In this document: in pieces, positions 41,355 to 53,378 of the stretch
Position numbering within the stretch: position 1 is the stretch's first letter
How the letters are laid out: the number at the start of each line of letters is the position of its first letter
Notes under the pieces: generated by a model
The model's database searches: none
What the model was told of the DNA's origin: nothing
The model's input: only the letters and a program-made list of their open reading frames with translations
Source of the DNA: Ypsolopha sequella
Taxonomy: Eukaryota; Arthropoda; Insecta; Lepidoptera; Ypsolophidae
NCBI GenBank assembly: GCA_934047225.1
Contig: OW203986.1
Location: 25,671,221-25,735,220 of the forward strand
Length of the DNA: 64,000 nt
Direction of reading: 5' to 3'
Made by a program: the position numbers and the translations under genes

Positions 41355-42377
41355 TGTGCAGCACAGCCTCACGATAGCTCAGTGGGGTCGGGCCGTACTG
41401 CACTATAATAGATTGCCGGGTTGTGAAAGCCAACAAAAACACCGCTTTGTGGACCCAAGGAGTGCAGCCAGGAACTAGGTAGAGTGCCAGATCTTCTACT
41501 TTTCTATTTCCTTTTCGGAATAGTGCTCGGAATGTGAATGAATGTGGACGGCGCTCCACCCGTTTTTATAGCACTTTTTCTGTACGCACACATAGGCATT
41601 CTACCTCACCCCCTGGAGCACTATTTTATTATTTATTCATACTTAATCATCTTATTTACAAATAATACTTATCTCTAACTTATTCTAGATACTTAGGTCT
41701 ACACATACGTATTATGATCATTACGCTACGACGTCTGGGAGCGGACTGGCGGCCGAAAATGTGCTGCGCGGGTATTTATATTTCCTCAACCCCCACCTCA
41801 GGAGTATAAATACGCGCCCTCTATGGCCAACCGTCCTCAGTCTGCTTCCCACCGTCGTACCGCTAACATATCATGCTGTTATGCCTATTTACAGACTACT
41901 TAGGTATTTTCTAGCATACCTAAGTACCTAGATCGATGTATAGCCTATCTTATACCTAGGTCTTACTCTAAGACCTAGCTAGGCGTATCAATGAAACACT
42001 CATAGGAAATCATCTTTATTCTGCAAGTTCTTAATATTACCTTGTAACTATTTATTGTATTCTATTTACTAAGCTATTCACTAAGTTATTCCAATGCTTA
42101 TTTATTCAGAGTCGGATAGCTGTTCTATCTACTTATTCATGCCTGTACTATGTTACAGCTATCCGAGGAAGTAAACACACGGGACTAATTTATTTATTTT
42201 CCTAAACTTAATTCTATGCTATTTACATACTTATTTACATGAAAAGTCCGTGATATTTTCATGAAAAACGCGAAAATGTGTGAAAATGCGTCTGTTAGGT
42301 AACGCCGCGCAACTATATCCTAAATTCGCGTAGTTCACATATTTTCCGGTAGAGGCGCGCGTGTCTCGTCGTACACA
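41355..42377 (-). repeat. 5' LTR of the BEL element
   Basis: 1023 bp, same length as the 3' LTR and nearly identical. Confidence 0.95.
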
Positions 42378-42695
42378 CGAGTAATTTATTTCTCTTACGC
42401 CCGTGTATCATACTACGTTTTTCAATGCATACTGTGAGGAAATAAAACAAACATAATCTTGTGAACTTTATATTATGATTGGCTCAAAAGGACTGTATCC
42501 AGAGCCGTTAAACAGTGGAAAAAAAAGTATAACGTTTATGGTACACAGGAAAGGCTGCAGGTCAGCCAACCTTTGTAAATAAATAAAAATAAAAAATAAT
42601 AAAGCCCTAGGGCAAAATAATCGACTTTCTGTTCGGTTTTGATGCATAAAAAGTGGGCCTTTACGAGCACTTGCATTGAAAATAAATTAGTGATA
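42378..42695 (-). repeat. Dispersed repeat, right part split by BEL
   Basis: Continues 36643-36707 and matches the reverse complement of 32302-32690. Confidence 0.85.
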
Positions 42696-43310
42696 ATTAT
42701 GTTTAGTACATTCGGTGACAACGTTCATTACACAACTTTAGTACAAATGGTTTAATGTTACATGTCTCTACCTCTATTACATTACTTCTTAATCCCTTTA
42801 CAGCCAAACACGTACAAAATCCTCTCAACCTCTCAGTTCACACGAAACTCCATCTAGGATTTAATTTGTCGGGTATTTACATAATAAATGAACATAGAAC
42901 GAGGTTGTCGAGCCCTGTAATCTGTTAAACCGTTTTAAACGTCATTTAGAGCGACTTGATTCCTGATAAGGCTCGAATTTGCATGTAACATTAATCCCGG
43001 AATAACAACATTTCGTTTAATAAAGTGTTTTGGGTTATAGTTACGTCATTTGTTAAGGTGTTTAGTTGTAACTTATAACGCCTTTAGAAGATTTTTATTT
43101 TTTTATTTTAATTAGATTACTGCTCTTTAAATTTCATACAAATAAAATACAAGAAAAATGTTTCGTGCGCAAGTAAAAGGTATAGCTCCGAGTGACGTAC
43201 TACAGAACGGCCAAATCAAAAACATTGTAAGCAAAAGAGCTGATATGACTCGATTGATTGATATGGAAGCATCGAAAGAAGTGTGTCGGGATATACATAT
43301 ATTATAATGG
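42696..43310. other. Intergenic, no gene seen
   Basis: No supported gene or element. Confidence 0.4.
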
Positions 43311-43467
43311 TATCGATTCGGCATAACACGACTTAACTTATTTGACAGGGCTAACTTTATTTTAAGCGTCCTGTCTTTTTCTTTCTTTATGGAAAAGGCA
43401 AGGACAGAACGCTTAAATTAGGTTTAGTCCTGTCAAATAAGTTAAGATGTGCTACACCGAATCGATA
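43311..43467. mobile_element. Foldback MITE, palindromic over its length
   Basis: About 70-base arms (TATCGATTCGG, ACTTATTTGACAGG) pair with a short loop. Same family as 44931-45072 and the half copy at 3314-3354. Confidence 0.85.
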
Positions 43468-44654
43468 CGATTTTATTCTGGGAGTCAGCGATTATATAAA
43501 AAATTATGATATGTTTGCAACAATGTAAGTAAGTTATGTAATTGAACTAAGACGATTAAAAGGCAAGAAAGCCACAGAGGCGCAAATATTTTTTTTTAAT
43601 CTAAGAAAACTTTAGCAATCAAATAAACTAGCTTTAGAAATCGCAAGTTATTATTTAAATTAATACCAGAACTTTACTATTACAGTATAATCCTGAGGCC
43701 AGCTTAATAAAGTTTCAGTATTTCTTTTCTTTTCCTCTTTTGAAGAGACGTTTAAAAAGTAATGAGATTTTTCAACTTTGCATAGTAACACTTTATAAAC
43801 ACAACTAGAGATGGGAATGAAAATCAGAACGACGGAGGAAAAGTTTTTAACTAGATTTGGCAAAATGAAAATGACACCATAAAACGATTTGCCGCCTTTA
43901 TAATAAAAAGCTTTTTGCGAAAATTGGAACAAAAAACTAAAACATTCTCTGTTACAGGCTTTCTCATTTATTTTTGTAAATAAGGCAACTACTTTTTGTC
44001 ATCAACTCCCAGTGAAAACAGGTTACGTAGCAAACATAGTTTACATATAGAACAGATATTTATAGACTTGTGGGCAGATTTAGAGCAAGATTGTTTAAAG
44101 CTTTGTGAGTATGAAATCTCAGTGACAATGTTTTTACATAATGTTTGTTGTTGATGTTTCTTTCATTATAATTATTACTACGTATTTTTTTTGTCTTTAT
44201 AATTATCTTTTCGTTTCCTGTATTGATATCTTTATTCGATGATATCGTTTTTTTAATTGTATAGTGTATTTGGATCTGTAGTCTGTAATGCTAAACACAT
44301 TATAAATAAATAAATAAATATACAGCGGTAAAAAGGTGTGTCATGATCTTAGCAGAAGATATCCCTAATCTTTGAAAGATAGGAATAAGTAGTACACAAA
44401 ATGTGTGTATACTGAAATATGAACATCTTTATAAAGGTATCAAAGAAAACTACAATTGTTTATAGAACCTATGCGAATCAAATTTGGCATGCATAATGTC
44501 ATAATTATAGTGCGTAACTTTTTGCACTTTCTGCACTTAGCATTTGATCAAGTAAATGTATGTAATTTCTAACATAAAATAACACTAAATGAGCAAACGT
44601 ATATAAACTAAACGATCTTAAAAATATATAATAAAATAAAATTTTTACAAAAAA
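43468..44654. other. Intergenic, no gene seen
   Basis: AT-rich, no gene or repeat boundary supported. Confidence 0.45.
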
Positions 44655-44800
44655 AAGCTTCATCCAAATACACTAAGTTTATGGATGAAAACAAACACTT
44701 GTACTGTTTCAAAATTTAATTTACAGCAAAATTAACCCCAACTAGTTTCGCCTTATCGGCATTCTCAAGGGAATAACATAATAATTATAACATAATAACA
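44655..44800 (-). repeat. Hairpin-type dispersed element with hammerhead-like motif
   Basis: On the minus strand the motif at 44741-44768 is followed by GAAACAGTACAAGTG, a block also present near 58.77 kb and related to the arms of the element at 50.5-50.7 kb. Confidence 0.5.
44741..44768 (-). ncRNA. Hammerhead-like motif (degenerate)
   Basis: The minus strand has TTGAGAAT (weak match to the CUGAUGA box), a three-pair stem GCC/GGC with loop GATAA, then GAAA overlapping the palindrome ACTAGT, followed by T. It aligns base for base with the motif at 50639-50666. The first box is mutated, so cleavage is unlikely. Confidence 0.35.
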
Positions 44801-44930
44801 TTGTCTTAGAATGACAACAAAACCCAAAAAAGTATGAGGGTAATTAAATACACTAAGTTTATTTCTACAAATCTTCAGTCATTTCCACTAGTTCTTTGCC
44901 GTTAACTTAGACGGGGTTGTTTTGTACATT

Positions 44931-45072
44931 GTGTCGACTCGGTGTAACACGTTTTAACTTATTTAACAGGACTCAACTTAATTTTAGTGTTCGGTCTTTT
45001 TCTTTCTGTAACAAAAACACAATAAGATTAGTCCTCTCAAATAAGTTATATCGTGTTACATCGAATCGACAC
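44931..45072. mobile_element. Foldback MITE, second copy
   Basis: GTGTCGACTCGGTGTAACACG and its inverted partner at 45052-45072 bound the element. Same family as 43311-43467. Confidence 0.8.
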
Positions 45073-46342
45073 CAGTATTTAGTCAACTCAAATAACCAAA
45101 CGAGAGATTTGTTATCACTATATATTTTTTAATATACCATGAAATATAAAAATAAATAGAAATAGAAATATACTTATTTATGTAATATAGGTATATCAGG
45201 TAAAGTAATTACAGGTCAGTTTTAATGTAATATAATGAAATAATCTATGTCTATAGGTAATAGTTTTATATAATAAATTATAATATGGGGAAATACACAA
45301 GGATAACAAAATAAATAATAAAGGTTGGGTTTACTTAAATTTAATAAACAAATACACTTAAATAAAATAATGTGTGCGTGCTTGAATAAGGATTGTTTCC
45401 GAGTATTTTATAGATTTTTTGAGTAATCTCAAGAACAAAAATAGCATTTGAACCAAGACAAATGAAAACATAAGGATAAACTACTCTTCTAGCAGGCATT
45501 AAATTGTCATTAGATAAAAGCCGGGTGGGTCCAATAGCTACAATTATGCAGGCTCTTGCTTAGTTTCTAAGGCTGTCTCAGCTAAATTGAGATATACTGT
45601 GTCCACAAACAACATTGTAAAACCAGAATATGGGGCACAGGCAGGTCCTATCAAGTTTTACTTTGCTATAGATACAAATACACACGTTGCCTATACATAA
45701 TATTTATTATCTCACACAAATACGATAAATAATCCTTCTAATTTTATAATGGTCGTGAATTTGAAATCGTGATTTTTTTTATAAATTTTCATTATCTTTA
45801 TTACGTACCTGCATCATCTGTGGATAATTTTAAGTATGAGATGGGGCAAAATTAAAACCAGCGCTGTAAAGTTGCTTGCAACTTTCAGTAAATGCTGAAG
45901 TTGTCGCATTTTGCACATACCTACATTTGCTTTAATATTTTGTAATTATTATTTGTTAATTATATCTTGTTTTTTATATGTTGTGGCAAATAAATATATT
46001 TTTATATCTATGCTCTCAACATGTAGAGTCCATTGTCATACCGACTAAGGTATTATCGACACAGGCGATTTTCATAAGGCAACGACATAAACTGGGCATA
46101 GTTTCAGTAAAGGTTTTTATTTTGAAGTGTGTACTTCTATGTTTGCATCTCTTATGGGTTCAGAACCTCAAAAGAACTATAGGATAAACTTATTTACTTG
46201 ATCTGCGTATTTTAGATTTTTAGCTTATTTGATCAAAATAATAAAAAAATGAAATTACCTCGTGAGCGATTGCGCAACTATGACTGACATTATTATTATG
46301 TATACATATATGTATATGGCCGCCATTAATTCCTTCCGCTTT
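45073..46342. other. Intergenic, no gene seen
   Basis: AT-rich. No supported feature. Confidence 0.45.
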
Positions 46343-46440
46343 GATTGAGTAAAGAGGTGACTTAAAAAGTATCAACTTGAATAATTTATTAATTATTTCT
46401 GACACAAACCGTTGCTTTGTTGCCGTTGCATGTAACTTTC
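46343..46440 (+). repeat. Dispersed repeat shared with 4.7 kb
   Basis: TTGAGTAAAGAGGTGACTTA, AAGTATCAACTT and TCTGACACAAAC match 4733-4830. Confidence 0.6.
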
Positions 46441-47853
46441 GAGTTACAAGCTGTACTTACCTAATAAAATTTCAAAATATTTGAAACACAACAAATATTT
46501 TCATTTAAGATCAAAAATATTCCGTCAAAAATTACACTGTACTAAAATGCTGAAATAGTTTTTGGGTTAATTTTTTTTTAATCGATCATCACTAAAACTG
46601 TTTATGGCTTGAAAAAGGTAAAAGTATAAATTTTCCCAAAGTACCTCATCAAGACACAATAGAGATAAAGTCAAGTTCCCATCTCATATTGTGACACAAA
46701 GCCTGCGGTACGAAGATACACGTGCAAAGGTTCACATAAGATTTATGCCATGAAAATAAAGGGGAGTCTTCAGCTAATTCTTCGATTTGTAGCGCAGCTT
46801 CCATTTCAATCCTGTGTGACTTACTAAGAAAATTTAATTACCAACTTTCGATAGAGAATCTACGAAAAACATGCCTTTCGAAAACAGTTAATTTGGGAGA
46901 GTGTTGTTATGAAAAATGATTATATTTTCTATAAATGTTGTTTGCAGAGTAGATTCATACCTACAGGTATTTCGTTTATATCTGTGCAATTATTACGTTT
47001 TTTTTTTAATGGAAGGCTTTTGAACTGTTTTCGTCATCGCGGTTCATAGCTAACGCTACTTCATATTTGCGTCTCGTAGCTAATGCTACGCCGTAGTTGA
47101 TGTTGACACTTGCTACGCGTTATTTTTAAGTGTAACTACGAGTAATATTGCAGTCTCTCTCTGTTCGTTTTCGAGCTAAAAACTCGCAAAAAATAATTTA
47201 TTATTAATAATATATAAGTAATCGTATATTATTAAGAAAAGGGTCCGACATTATTAAAATCCGTGTAAGTTATGCTGCAAATTTCTTAATTTTTATTGTT
47301 TTGCTCTCCAAATTTTTGGTTTGATAAAATCTAGTCACTCTTTAGCTTCCGCTCATTCCATAGCACTTTCACTCCAGCATTCATATGCACGTCTAGTATG
47401 AGTCCTTCAGGTAATTAGAAAATTAAATTACGTCCTCTGTTGCAGCACAACAACCCCACTTTGTCTCACGGAAACGGAAGTGGATATTAATATTAAATGC
47501 TTGCACCGATGCATAGAAGCGAGGTATCTCTGAAAGATCTACCAGCTTTTCTTTTAGCTGCATCGTTATAGTTCTGCTTTCGTTCTGTGAATTCTGACAG
47601 CTTTATTGGTGCACTAGGTGTGTCTCAAGGATTTGCTTGCGTGTTTATGTTTTTTGCTATCCCGTGGATCTTATAGTAGGCCAGCGTTTATGAACAAGTA
47701 CATAAGATTTTATAACAGTTTAGTTTGTTTTCTTTCAACTTCTATAATAAAATAATAAAACTATTGTTTAGCTAAACAGCATGCAAAAAATGGCACTTTG
47801 TTCCCTGTGGATGAAGTTGGCATTCAGAGAGCATAAACACCTAGAACACATGC
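46441..47853. other. Intergenic, no gene seen
   Basis: Near 47030-47110 GCTAACGCTAC, GCTAATGCTACG and GCTACGCG recur, a small GC-richer patch. No gene is supported. Confidence 0.4.
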
Positions 47854-47933
47854 ATGATCAAACGGACCGCTACATTATCAAACGGTCCACTAAATGATCA
47901 AACGGACCACTACATGATCAAACAGATCACTAG
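47854..47933 (+). repeat. Minisatellite, four 20-bp units
   Basis: Units ATGATCAAACGGACCGCTAC and close variants start at 47854, 47874, 47894 and 47914; a partial fifth (ATGATAACATG) follows. Confidence 0.95.
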
Positions 47934-48359
47934 ATGATAACATGAATTTGATTAATCAGCAGTCACAATGCAATTGTAAATATCATTCGCAGCTAGATAC
48001 AAGCATTTTTACCGTTGTTTATCTGCAGAGTAGTTTGAAGAAAAGCATACGCTTCAGGTAATTTATCGTATAACCAACTCGGGCTCCTACTAATGCTCGA
48101 TGGAAAAATGAACCAGTTTCCAGTCGGTTTGTCTATAAACAGTTGTAAAAATTTAATAATATTTTTATGTAGTTATTTGAATTATAATATTTATATAAAA
48201 TAACGGTTTATTACATTGTTTAATCTTTTGAAATAAAGTCTACTTTAACATGATAATCGTTCTCTTGAAATTTACTATTTGGTGGTATTTATTGATAACA
48301 TGAGAACTACATGCATGACCACAGAACAATAAAAATTCTGTGTGCATGACCATAAGATA
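47934..48359. other. Intergenic, no gene seen
   Basis: AT-rich, no feature. Confidence 0.4.
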
Positions 48360-49085
48360 CAAGAGGAACCTTTTATGGTGAGACTCCGTTGTCCGTCCGT
48401 CCGTCTGTATGTTACAGCTCAATAACTTTAGCACTGTTAAAGATAAAGACTTAAAATTTGTAAAAAATTGGAAAAATTTTACATTGTTCAAAATAATTCC
48501 AATATAAAAGAGAGAAAAAAAATGTTTTTTCCTCAAAATACAATATGGGTATCAAATTGTAGGTATTAAAGAGTAGATTGTAAAAATATATACTTTATTT
48601 ATGTTTATTTTAAATGATTTCGAGAAATCTTTGAAAAGCCACAGAAAAAAAGCCCTCCCTTATCTCCGAAACTGGAGGACCAAAAAATATGAATAAAATG
48701 ACAATTGGAAAACTATAGCAATTATAAACAAATGAGATACATAAAAAACAAGAAAATAAATTAAAAAAATATTATAAAAAAATAAAATATGGGTATCAAA
48801 TTGTAGATATTGTAGTTCATTGTAAAAATATAAAAATTGGCTATATTTACTTTTTCAAGAAATCCTCGAAAAATCACAAATAATGTATGTTCCCCCCTCA
48901 TTTATCTCCAAAACTGGTGGGCCAAAAATATTGAAAAATATCATGGTTACATATGCTTACGTAAAAATTACAGAAAAATAAAGCGGATAAGAAATTCACG
49001 AGAACAATGTGACAAAATTAAATTTTCTGTTCCTAAAACTATAGAGTTACGGAACCTTACGTACGTGAGTCTGACCGTTTTTTTA
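48360..49085 (+). repeat. Rearranged lepidopteran repeat with internal duplication
   Basis: The start (ACTCCGTTGTCCGTCCGTCC, CAGCTCAATAACTTTAGC) and the end (ACGGAACCTTACGTACGTGA, TTGACCGCCGCTTG) match the ends of the repeat at 27914-28200. The middle is expanded by two copies of about 180-250 bases: GGGTATCAAATTGTAG occurs near 48546 and 48788, and TATCTCC(A/G)AAACTGG(A/T)GG near 48660 and 48903. Confidence 0.7.
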
Positions 49086-50411
49086 CTTGACCGCCGCTTG
49101 ACAGAGCACTTGACCTGTTTATTAAGTTGTTAGGTTTGGATTTTAGAAACATACTCGGTGGGTGTAACCCAACTCCACATACCTAAGTATAAACGTCCTC
49201 ATAATTATAAAGGCTACAAATAAAAAAACTCTTCGTGCCAGTGCAGCTCAGAACCATTTTCTAAGAAAACTAACATTTTCTCTGCAAAGTAATTCCGATG
49301 CAAATATGAAATTCCTTCACGCAAGATCTAAAGAAAACTTTTACAGAAAAACCTCTCGTGGACAAACTACAACACGACAGCCTTTCATATTAGAATCAAA
49401 TTAGAAATGGATTATTTTTACCGTAATAATTTTTAAGTCTATAGTAAAGAATAAGCCTGAATCCACATTAGAGAATTTCAAGTTAAACAGTGCTTTACTA
49501 TGTAATGCAGAGCTTTGTTCGGTTGATTCGTCACCTAAGCATCTTTTAGCGAGATTTTCTTAAATCAGAAACTGGCCCTTAAATTTTACAAGTGGCTACA
49601 TATAAAAGTATACATTTTGGAAGATTATCAGGTTTATCTAGTCATCTTAAGAACTGATATAGTAGGTAGACTAAATAAAATATACTGTACCTCGTACATA
49701 ATTTTCCTTCCGAAAATACAAGCATAGAGATAACACACATTTTTTATATGGCGTTTTTTAAGATTTTTTTATGTTCTTTCAAGATATCGAGAATATTTCT
49801 GGACCTGACCTAACTGTTCTTGAGTAATGCTGTAGTGTAGATTGACAGATACCAAAGTTTTTTTTTTTTACGAAACTAAAACTAATGCCTGTTCTCTTCA
49901 CAGATAAACATTTTGACTTTTTATACGTATTATGTACATTTGTCAATACTCGAGTGCTCCAACATTGACAGCAAAAACAGGTAAACGTATTCCATTACGT
50001 ATCTCCATAGGTGTCCTCCAGTTTCATTGTCAAGCAAGGTCTGAGCTCGTGACGTCATCAAACGGAGGAGCCCCAAAATTGATGAATCACCACGCGCCCC
50101 TTTATGTAGTGGTCCCTGGGGCGCCCATGTTTGAACTGTCACCCGATACATACGACTTAATGCAATAATTGTGTGCAGATATCGATGTTGCTACGTCACT
50201 GAGGTACTTTATCAGTAACTCGTCATAGGCATAACATACGAGTAGTTTGGTACAAATATTTAAGGACTCTAAAGCAATTTTTACTCTGTCAGATGAATAG
50301 GTATGTACCCGCTCAAAAAACCGTTTGTTGCATGCAAATTTTAAAACTGATCGGTCGAGCGGAACTAGGATAAAATTGACAAATAAAATAAAATGGATTT
50401 GAGATGAAATG
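49086..50411. other. Intergenic, one open frame without support
   Basis: A 78-codon frame at 49932-50168 is GC-richer than its surroundings but shows no domain. No gene is called. Confidence 0.4.
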
Positions 50412-50457
50412 GGACTGATGGGACGGGACGGGACGGGACGGAACGGGATGGAATGGG
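50412..50457 (+). repeat. (GGGAC)n simple repeat
   Basis: GGGACGGGACGGGACGG decaying into GGGATGGAATGGG. Confidence 0.9.
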
Positions 50458-50493
50458 ATTTTATACTTTGATAGTCTGTATAAAATTTGTTTA

Positions 50494-50712
50494 TACTGTT
50501 GATTGTTGGCACTTGGTGGAACTTGCAATACATATTGAACAGAAAATCACTTGTACTAGTTGTAAATAAGTTTACATTAGCCAGTGCAATCAATGACACA
50601 ACTACTTACTGTGTAATTAAGATCTTATATTTATGCTTTTGATAATGCCGTAAAGGCGAAACCGGTAAGTATTTAATAAATTTGTGGAGTACAAGTGATT
50701 TTCTGTTCATTA
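50494..50712 (+). mobile_element. Hairpin element with hammerhead-like motif and 17-bp TSD
   Basis: TGTATAAAATTTGTTTA flanks the unit on both sides (50477-50493, 50713-50729). Inside are perfect 21-base inverted arms (50536-50556, 50689-50709; starting TGAACAGAAAATCACTTG) and between them the motif at 50639-50666. No coding sequence. Confidence 0.7.
50639..50666 (+). ncRNA. Hammerhead-like motif (degenerate)
   Basis: TTGATAAT stands for the CUGAUGA box with two mismatches. GCC-GTAAA-GGC forms a helix-II-like stem. GAAA runs into the palindrome ACCGGT followed by A, a possible helix III and cleavage position. The layout fits minimal hammerheads that work as dimers, but the mutated box predicts little or no activity. 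Confidence 0.4.
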
Positions 50713-50751
50713 TGTATAAAATTTGTTTACGTTGAAACTTTATTTACTAGT

Positions 50752-50985
50752 AGTTCACCCCGAACCGTGAACTCAGGGATCCCCAACCCCATATATCAGC
50801 AACCTCTTTACCGATTTGGCTCATGTTCATATTGAAACATTATTTACTACCTCATTTACTCGCTTACCAAATTTCATGACGTTCCAATCAACAATACTCG
50901 AGTTATCGTCGGACAAACATTCATACATACAAACGCCGGATTGTTCAATTAGACTCGGAGAACTTCGCTCGCTTGTTCAAGTAAG
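50752..50985 (+). repeat. Dispersed repeat (ATCGTCGGACAAACATTC)
   Basis: Same family as 9086-9279. It contains the uninterrupted site GAACTTCGCTCGCTTGTTCA that corresponds to the target of the gag unit. The tail GAACTT(C/T)(G/A)(C/T)TCGC repeats at 50961 and 51009. Confidence 0.8.
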
Positions 50986-53095
50986 ACCGGATTGTTCAGT
51001 AGACTCGAAGAACTTTATTCGCTATGCTGACTTGTTCAACAACAGCATGCATTTACATTTTTATCTATGACATGTTTCATCAACTAAATTACTTTACTTC
51101 CTTTGCAAGCCACTGAACCCGAGATTGAATATTCAAATAGAGGTCAAATTCTAGGCCGCCAGAGTAGTTCAAGCAATTTTCTTAAGTCTGTATCTCTACG
51201 ATGTCTACGAGGGGATATGACACTGTGACCCTAAGATTCAGGATTATCTAAATTTGGGGACAGGATAGCTACCTGGGTACTTAAGATAATTACTAAAGAC
51301 ATATAATAAAATATGTAAGTCTTGTACCTAATTTTAAGGATATTTTTGTAACGAAATAAAAAAATTACAGAATATTATTATTAACCTGTTGATAAATTGG
51401 AAAACAAAATAAGAACTAAGGTAAACGTTAGGTGCGGCTGACCTTACCTAATTAGATATTTCGTTACAGACTTTTCTCTAAAAATAATTTACTGATAGTA
51501 TTCTGTTTACATTTCAATAGAGCTGTATATTTAATACGCAATAGAGGCATATGTTAGAGGTTACAGCAAAAATATAGGCGTGGGTTGTTGACTTATTAAT
51601 GGCGTGGATAGAATAAGCTACTCAGCAATATCAAGTTACTTACATATTTATTTAGGTAAAAGTCTGTCAAATTAACATTAAAATACAAATATTATAATTC
51701 ATAGTCAACAGGTTGTTAAAAAATACACAATATTGGTTTAGTTATACTGTAGAGATAAAGTAGTTTTATTTCTGGGAAAAGCCAAACCACTTTAAAGAAA
51801 TTTTCCACCTAAATAAGAAGCAAGATATAAAGATACAAAAATCTTTAAACAACAGAATAATATTCTTTCGTTGAAAGAGTACTTGGACGGAATATAAAAG
51901 GAATGAAAAGTTAACATCATTACCAAAAGAGGTAAGACGGTAAACAGGAGACGTGGAGCTACGAATAGAATTTCACTGGAATAAGTTGAAGGAAGAAAGT
52001 TTGTGTTATAAATATAAAAAGTGTGTATCGTTGAAATAACAAACACAAATTATGTTGAATTTTTGAACTTATTACCAGCATAACGCTTAGACGAATTACC
52101 TAGATACAGTTTATCTTGATATTCTTCACTATGTGACTTACCCCTCGATTTAATTAAAATTATAATTCATTTTATACACATGAAATGAGATATTCTCATA
52201 AAAAAACAACGAATTTTTTTGTTAACAAACCAACTCGATGCATTTATTTTCACGTTGAAAAAATCAGTTTTTAAGGTTCCATCAAAAAAAGAATCCAGAG
52301 CAGACTCAGTGTCTGTCTCTCCAAGAATGGCTGGACTGGAAATTAATGTAAAAAAGAAATTATTTATCCCATTTTTTTTACCTGCAGCTTTACCCGTGTT
52401 GTATTGAATTTTAACTGCCCTCGATTCACTCAAAATTTCTACGATCAAAAAAGCCTGTATTTTGATACGGAAAAAAGTTATCCAATTTTTTGCAACAAAA
52501 TAGTATTTCTCATTTCTTATTGGGAAGGATAGATGTTCTGCTAAGACAAAAAATTTGTTTTTTTTATTTTATTTATCGTAGCTCCATGTAGTGATATAGC
52601 TAAAGTGGTGGCTTCACTCGTCTCAGCCAACTGTTAGCATTTAATTCATTCTTGTCCGGCGAGGCTCGAGGCAACATCACTTGATGGATTAACGTAGGAA
52701 ATTGCAAATTATACGATTATTTTGCGAGTTTTGAAATGTTGTTATGAGTGCAACTTTTTATGCGTAGCCAGCTACGGATAGGGGGCAGTACTCCACCTAG
52801 TGGATGCTCGGCTTTCGAACCGAAGAGTAAATAAATAATGTCATATGATTGTTCATACAAAATTATTTCATTTAGGTACCCTTCGATTGCACTTTATTAA
52901 TCATTCATTCAATTATTATATTAATAACAACAAAATATGCGTTCATAGCAAGTTTCTCGGAATTTATGTACTGGTTACTGGTGGTTTAATTAATTCTAAA
53001 TATTTAATAACCGGCTACTCTGGTGAAATCTGATTAATATAATATAAAAGTCGATATTTTATATCTTTAGTAATCGTTTTTAATTATTCTAGCTA
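50986..53095. other. Intergenic, no gene seen
   Basis: AT-rich. A GC-richer patch at 52590-52690 shows no motif. No gene is supported. Confidence 0.45.
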
Positions 53096-53265
53096 CGCGC
53101 GCCGATTCTTTTCTCCGAATTCCTTGGGACTGTCATAAAATCCCTTCTTAGCGGATGTCTACGTCATACAAGAAACCTACAGTCCAAATTTTATGTTCCT
53201 AGGTCTAGTTTGGTCTAGGCATTATAAGATCAGTCAGGCAGTGAGTCAGTCAGGGTATTATTTCA
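53096..53265 (+). repeat. Probable dispersed lepidopteran repeat
   Basis: The segment CTACGCGCGCCGATTCTT ... TCAGTCAGGCAGTGAGTCAG resembles a repeat I recognise from Lepidoptera; no second copy is in this window. Confidence 0.4.
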
Positions 53266-53378
53266 TATAGAGATTATTATTTATGTACTATTTGCATGGT
53301 CACCACTTGCTGACAGTAAAGGAAAACATTGTATGTTAAACTTGAAAAGAGGGTCGATTCTCCGTATTTATGACGAGA

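Larger units (their letters stand above)
36708..42377 (-). mobile_element. BEL/Pao LTR retrotransposon, internally deleted, recent
   Basis: The element is 5670 bp, with two 1023-bp LTRs (TG...CA) and the target duplication CGAGT on both sides. An empty-site copy of the target repeat at 32302-32690 confirms the insertion. The interior is only 3624 bp. It keeps Gag and protease, pieces of the RT/RNase H to integrase connection and the integrase C-terminus, but lacks the RT catalytic region and the integrase core. By eye the LTRs differ at about three positions, so insertion is recent although the element cannot move by itself. Confidence 0.95.

Noticed and set aside
41206..41559. Open frame beginning MERRPHSFTF, also present at 36667-36912
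   Set aside because: It lies mostly within the BEL LTR and appears twice because the LTR does; no domain is seen.
47854..47933. CRISPR-like array
   Set aside because: Units are adjacent 20-bp tandem repeats with no unique spacers, in a eukaryotic genome.
49932..50168. 78-codon frame, possible exon
   Set aside because: No recognisable domain, no convincing splice sites, and no neighbouring coding exons.
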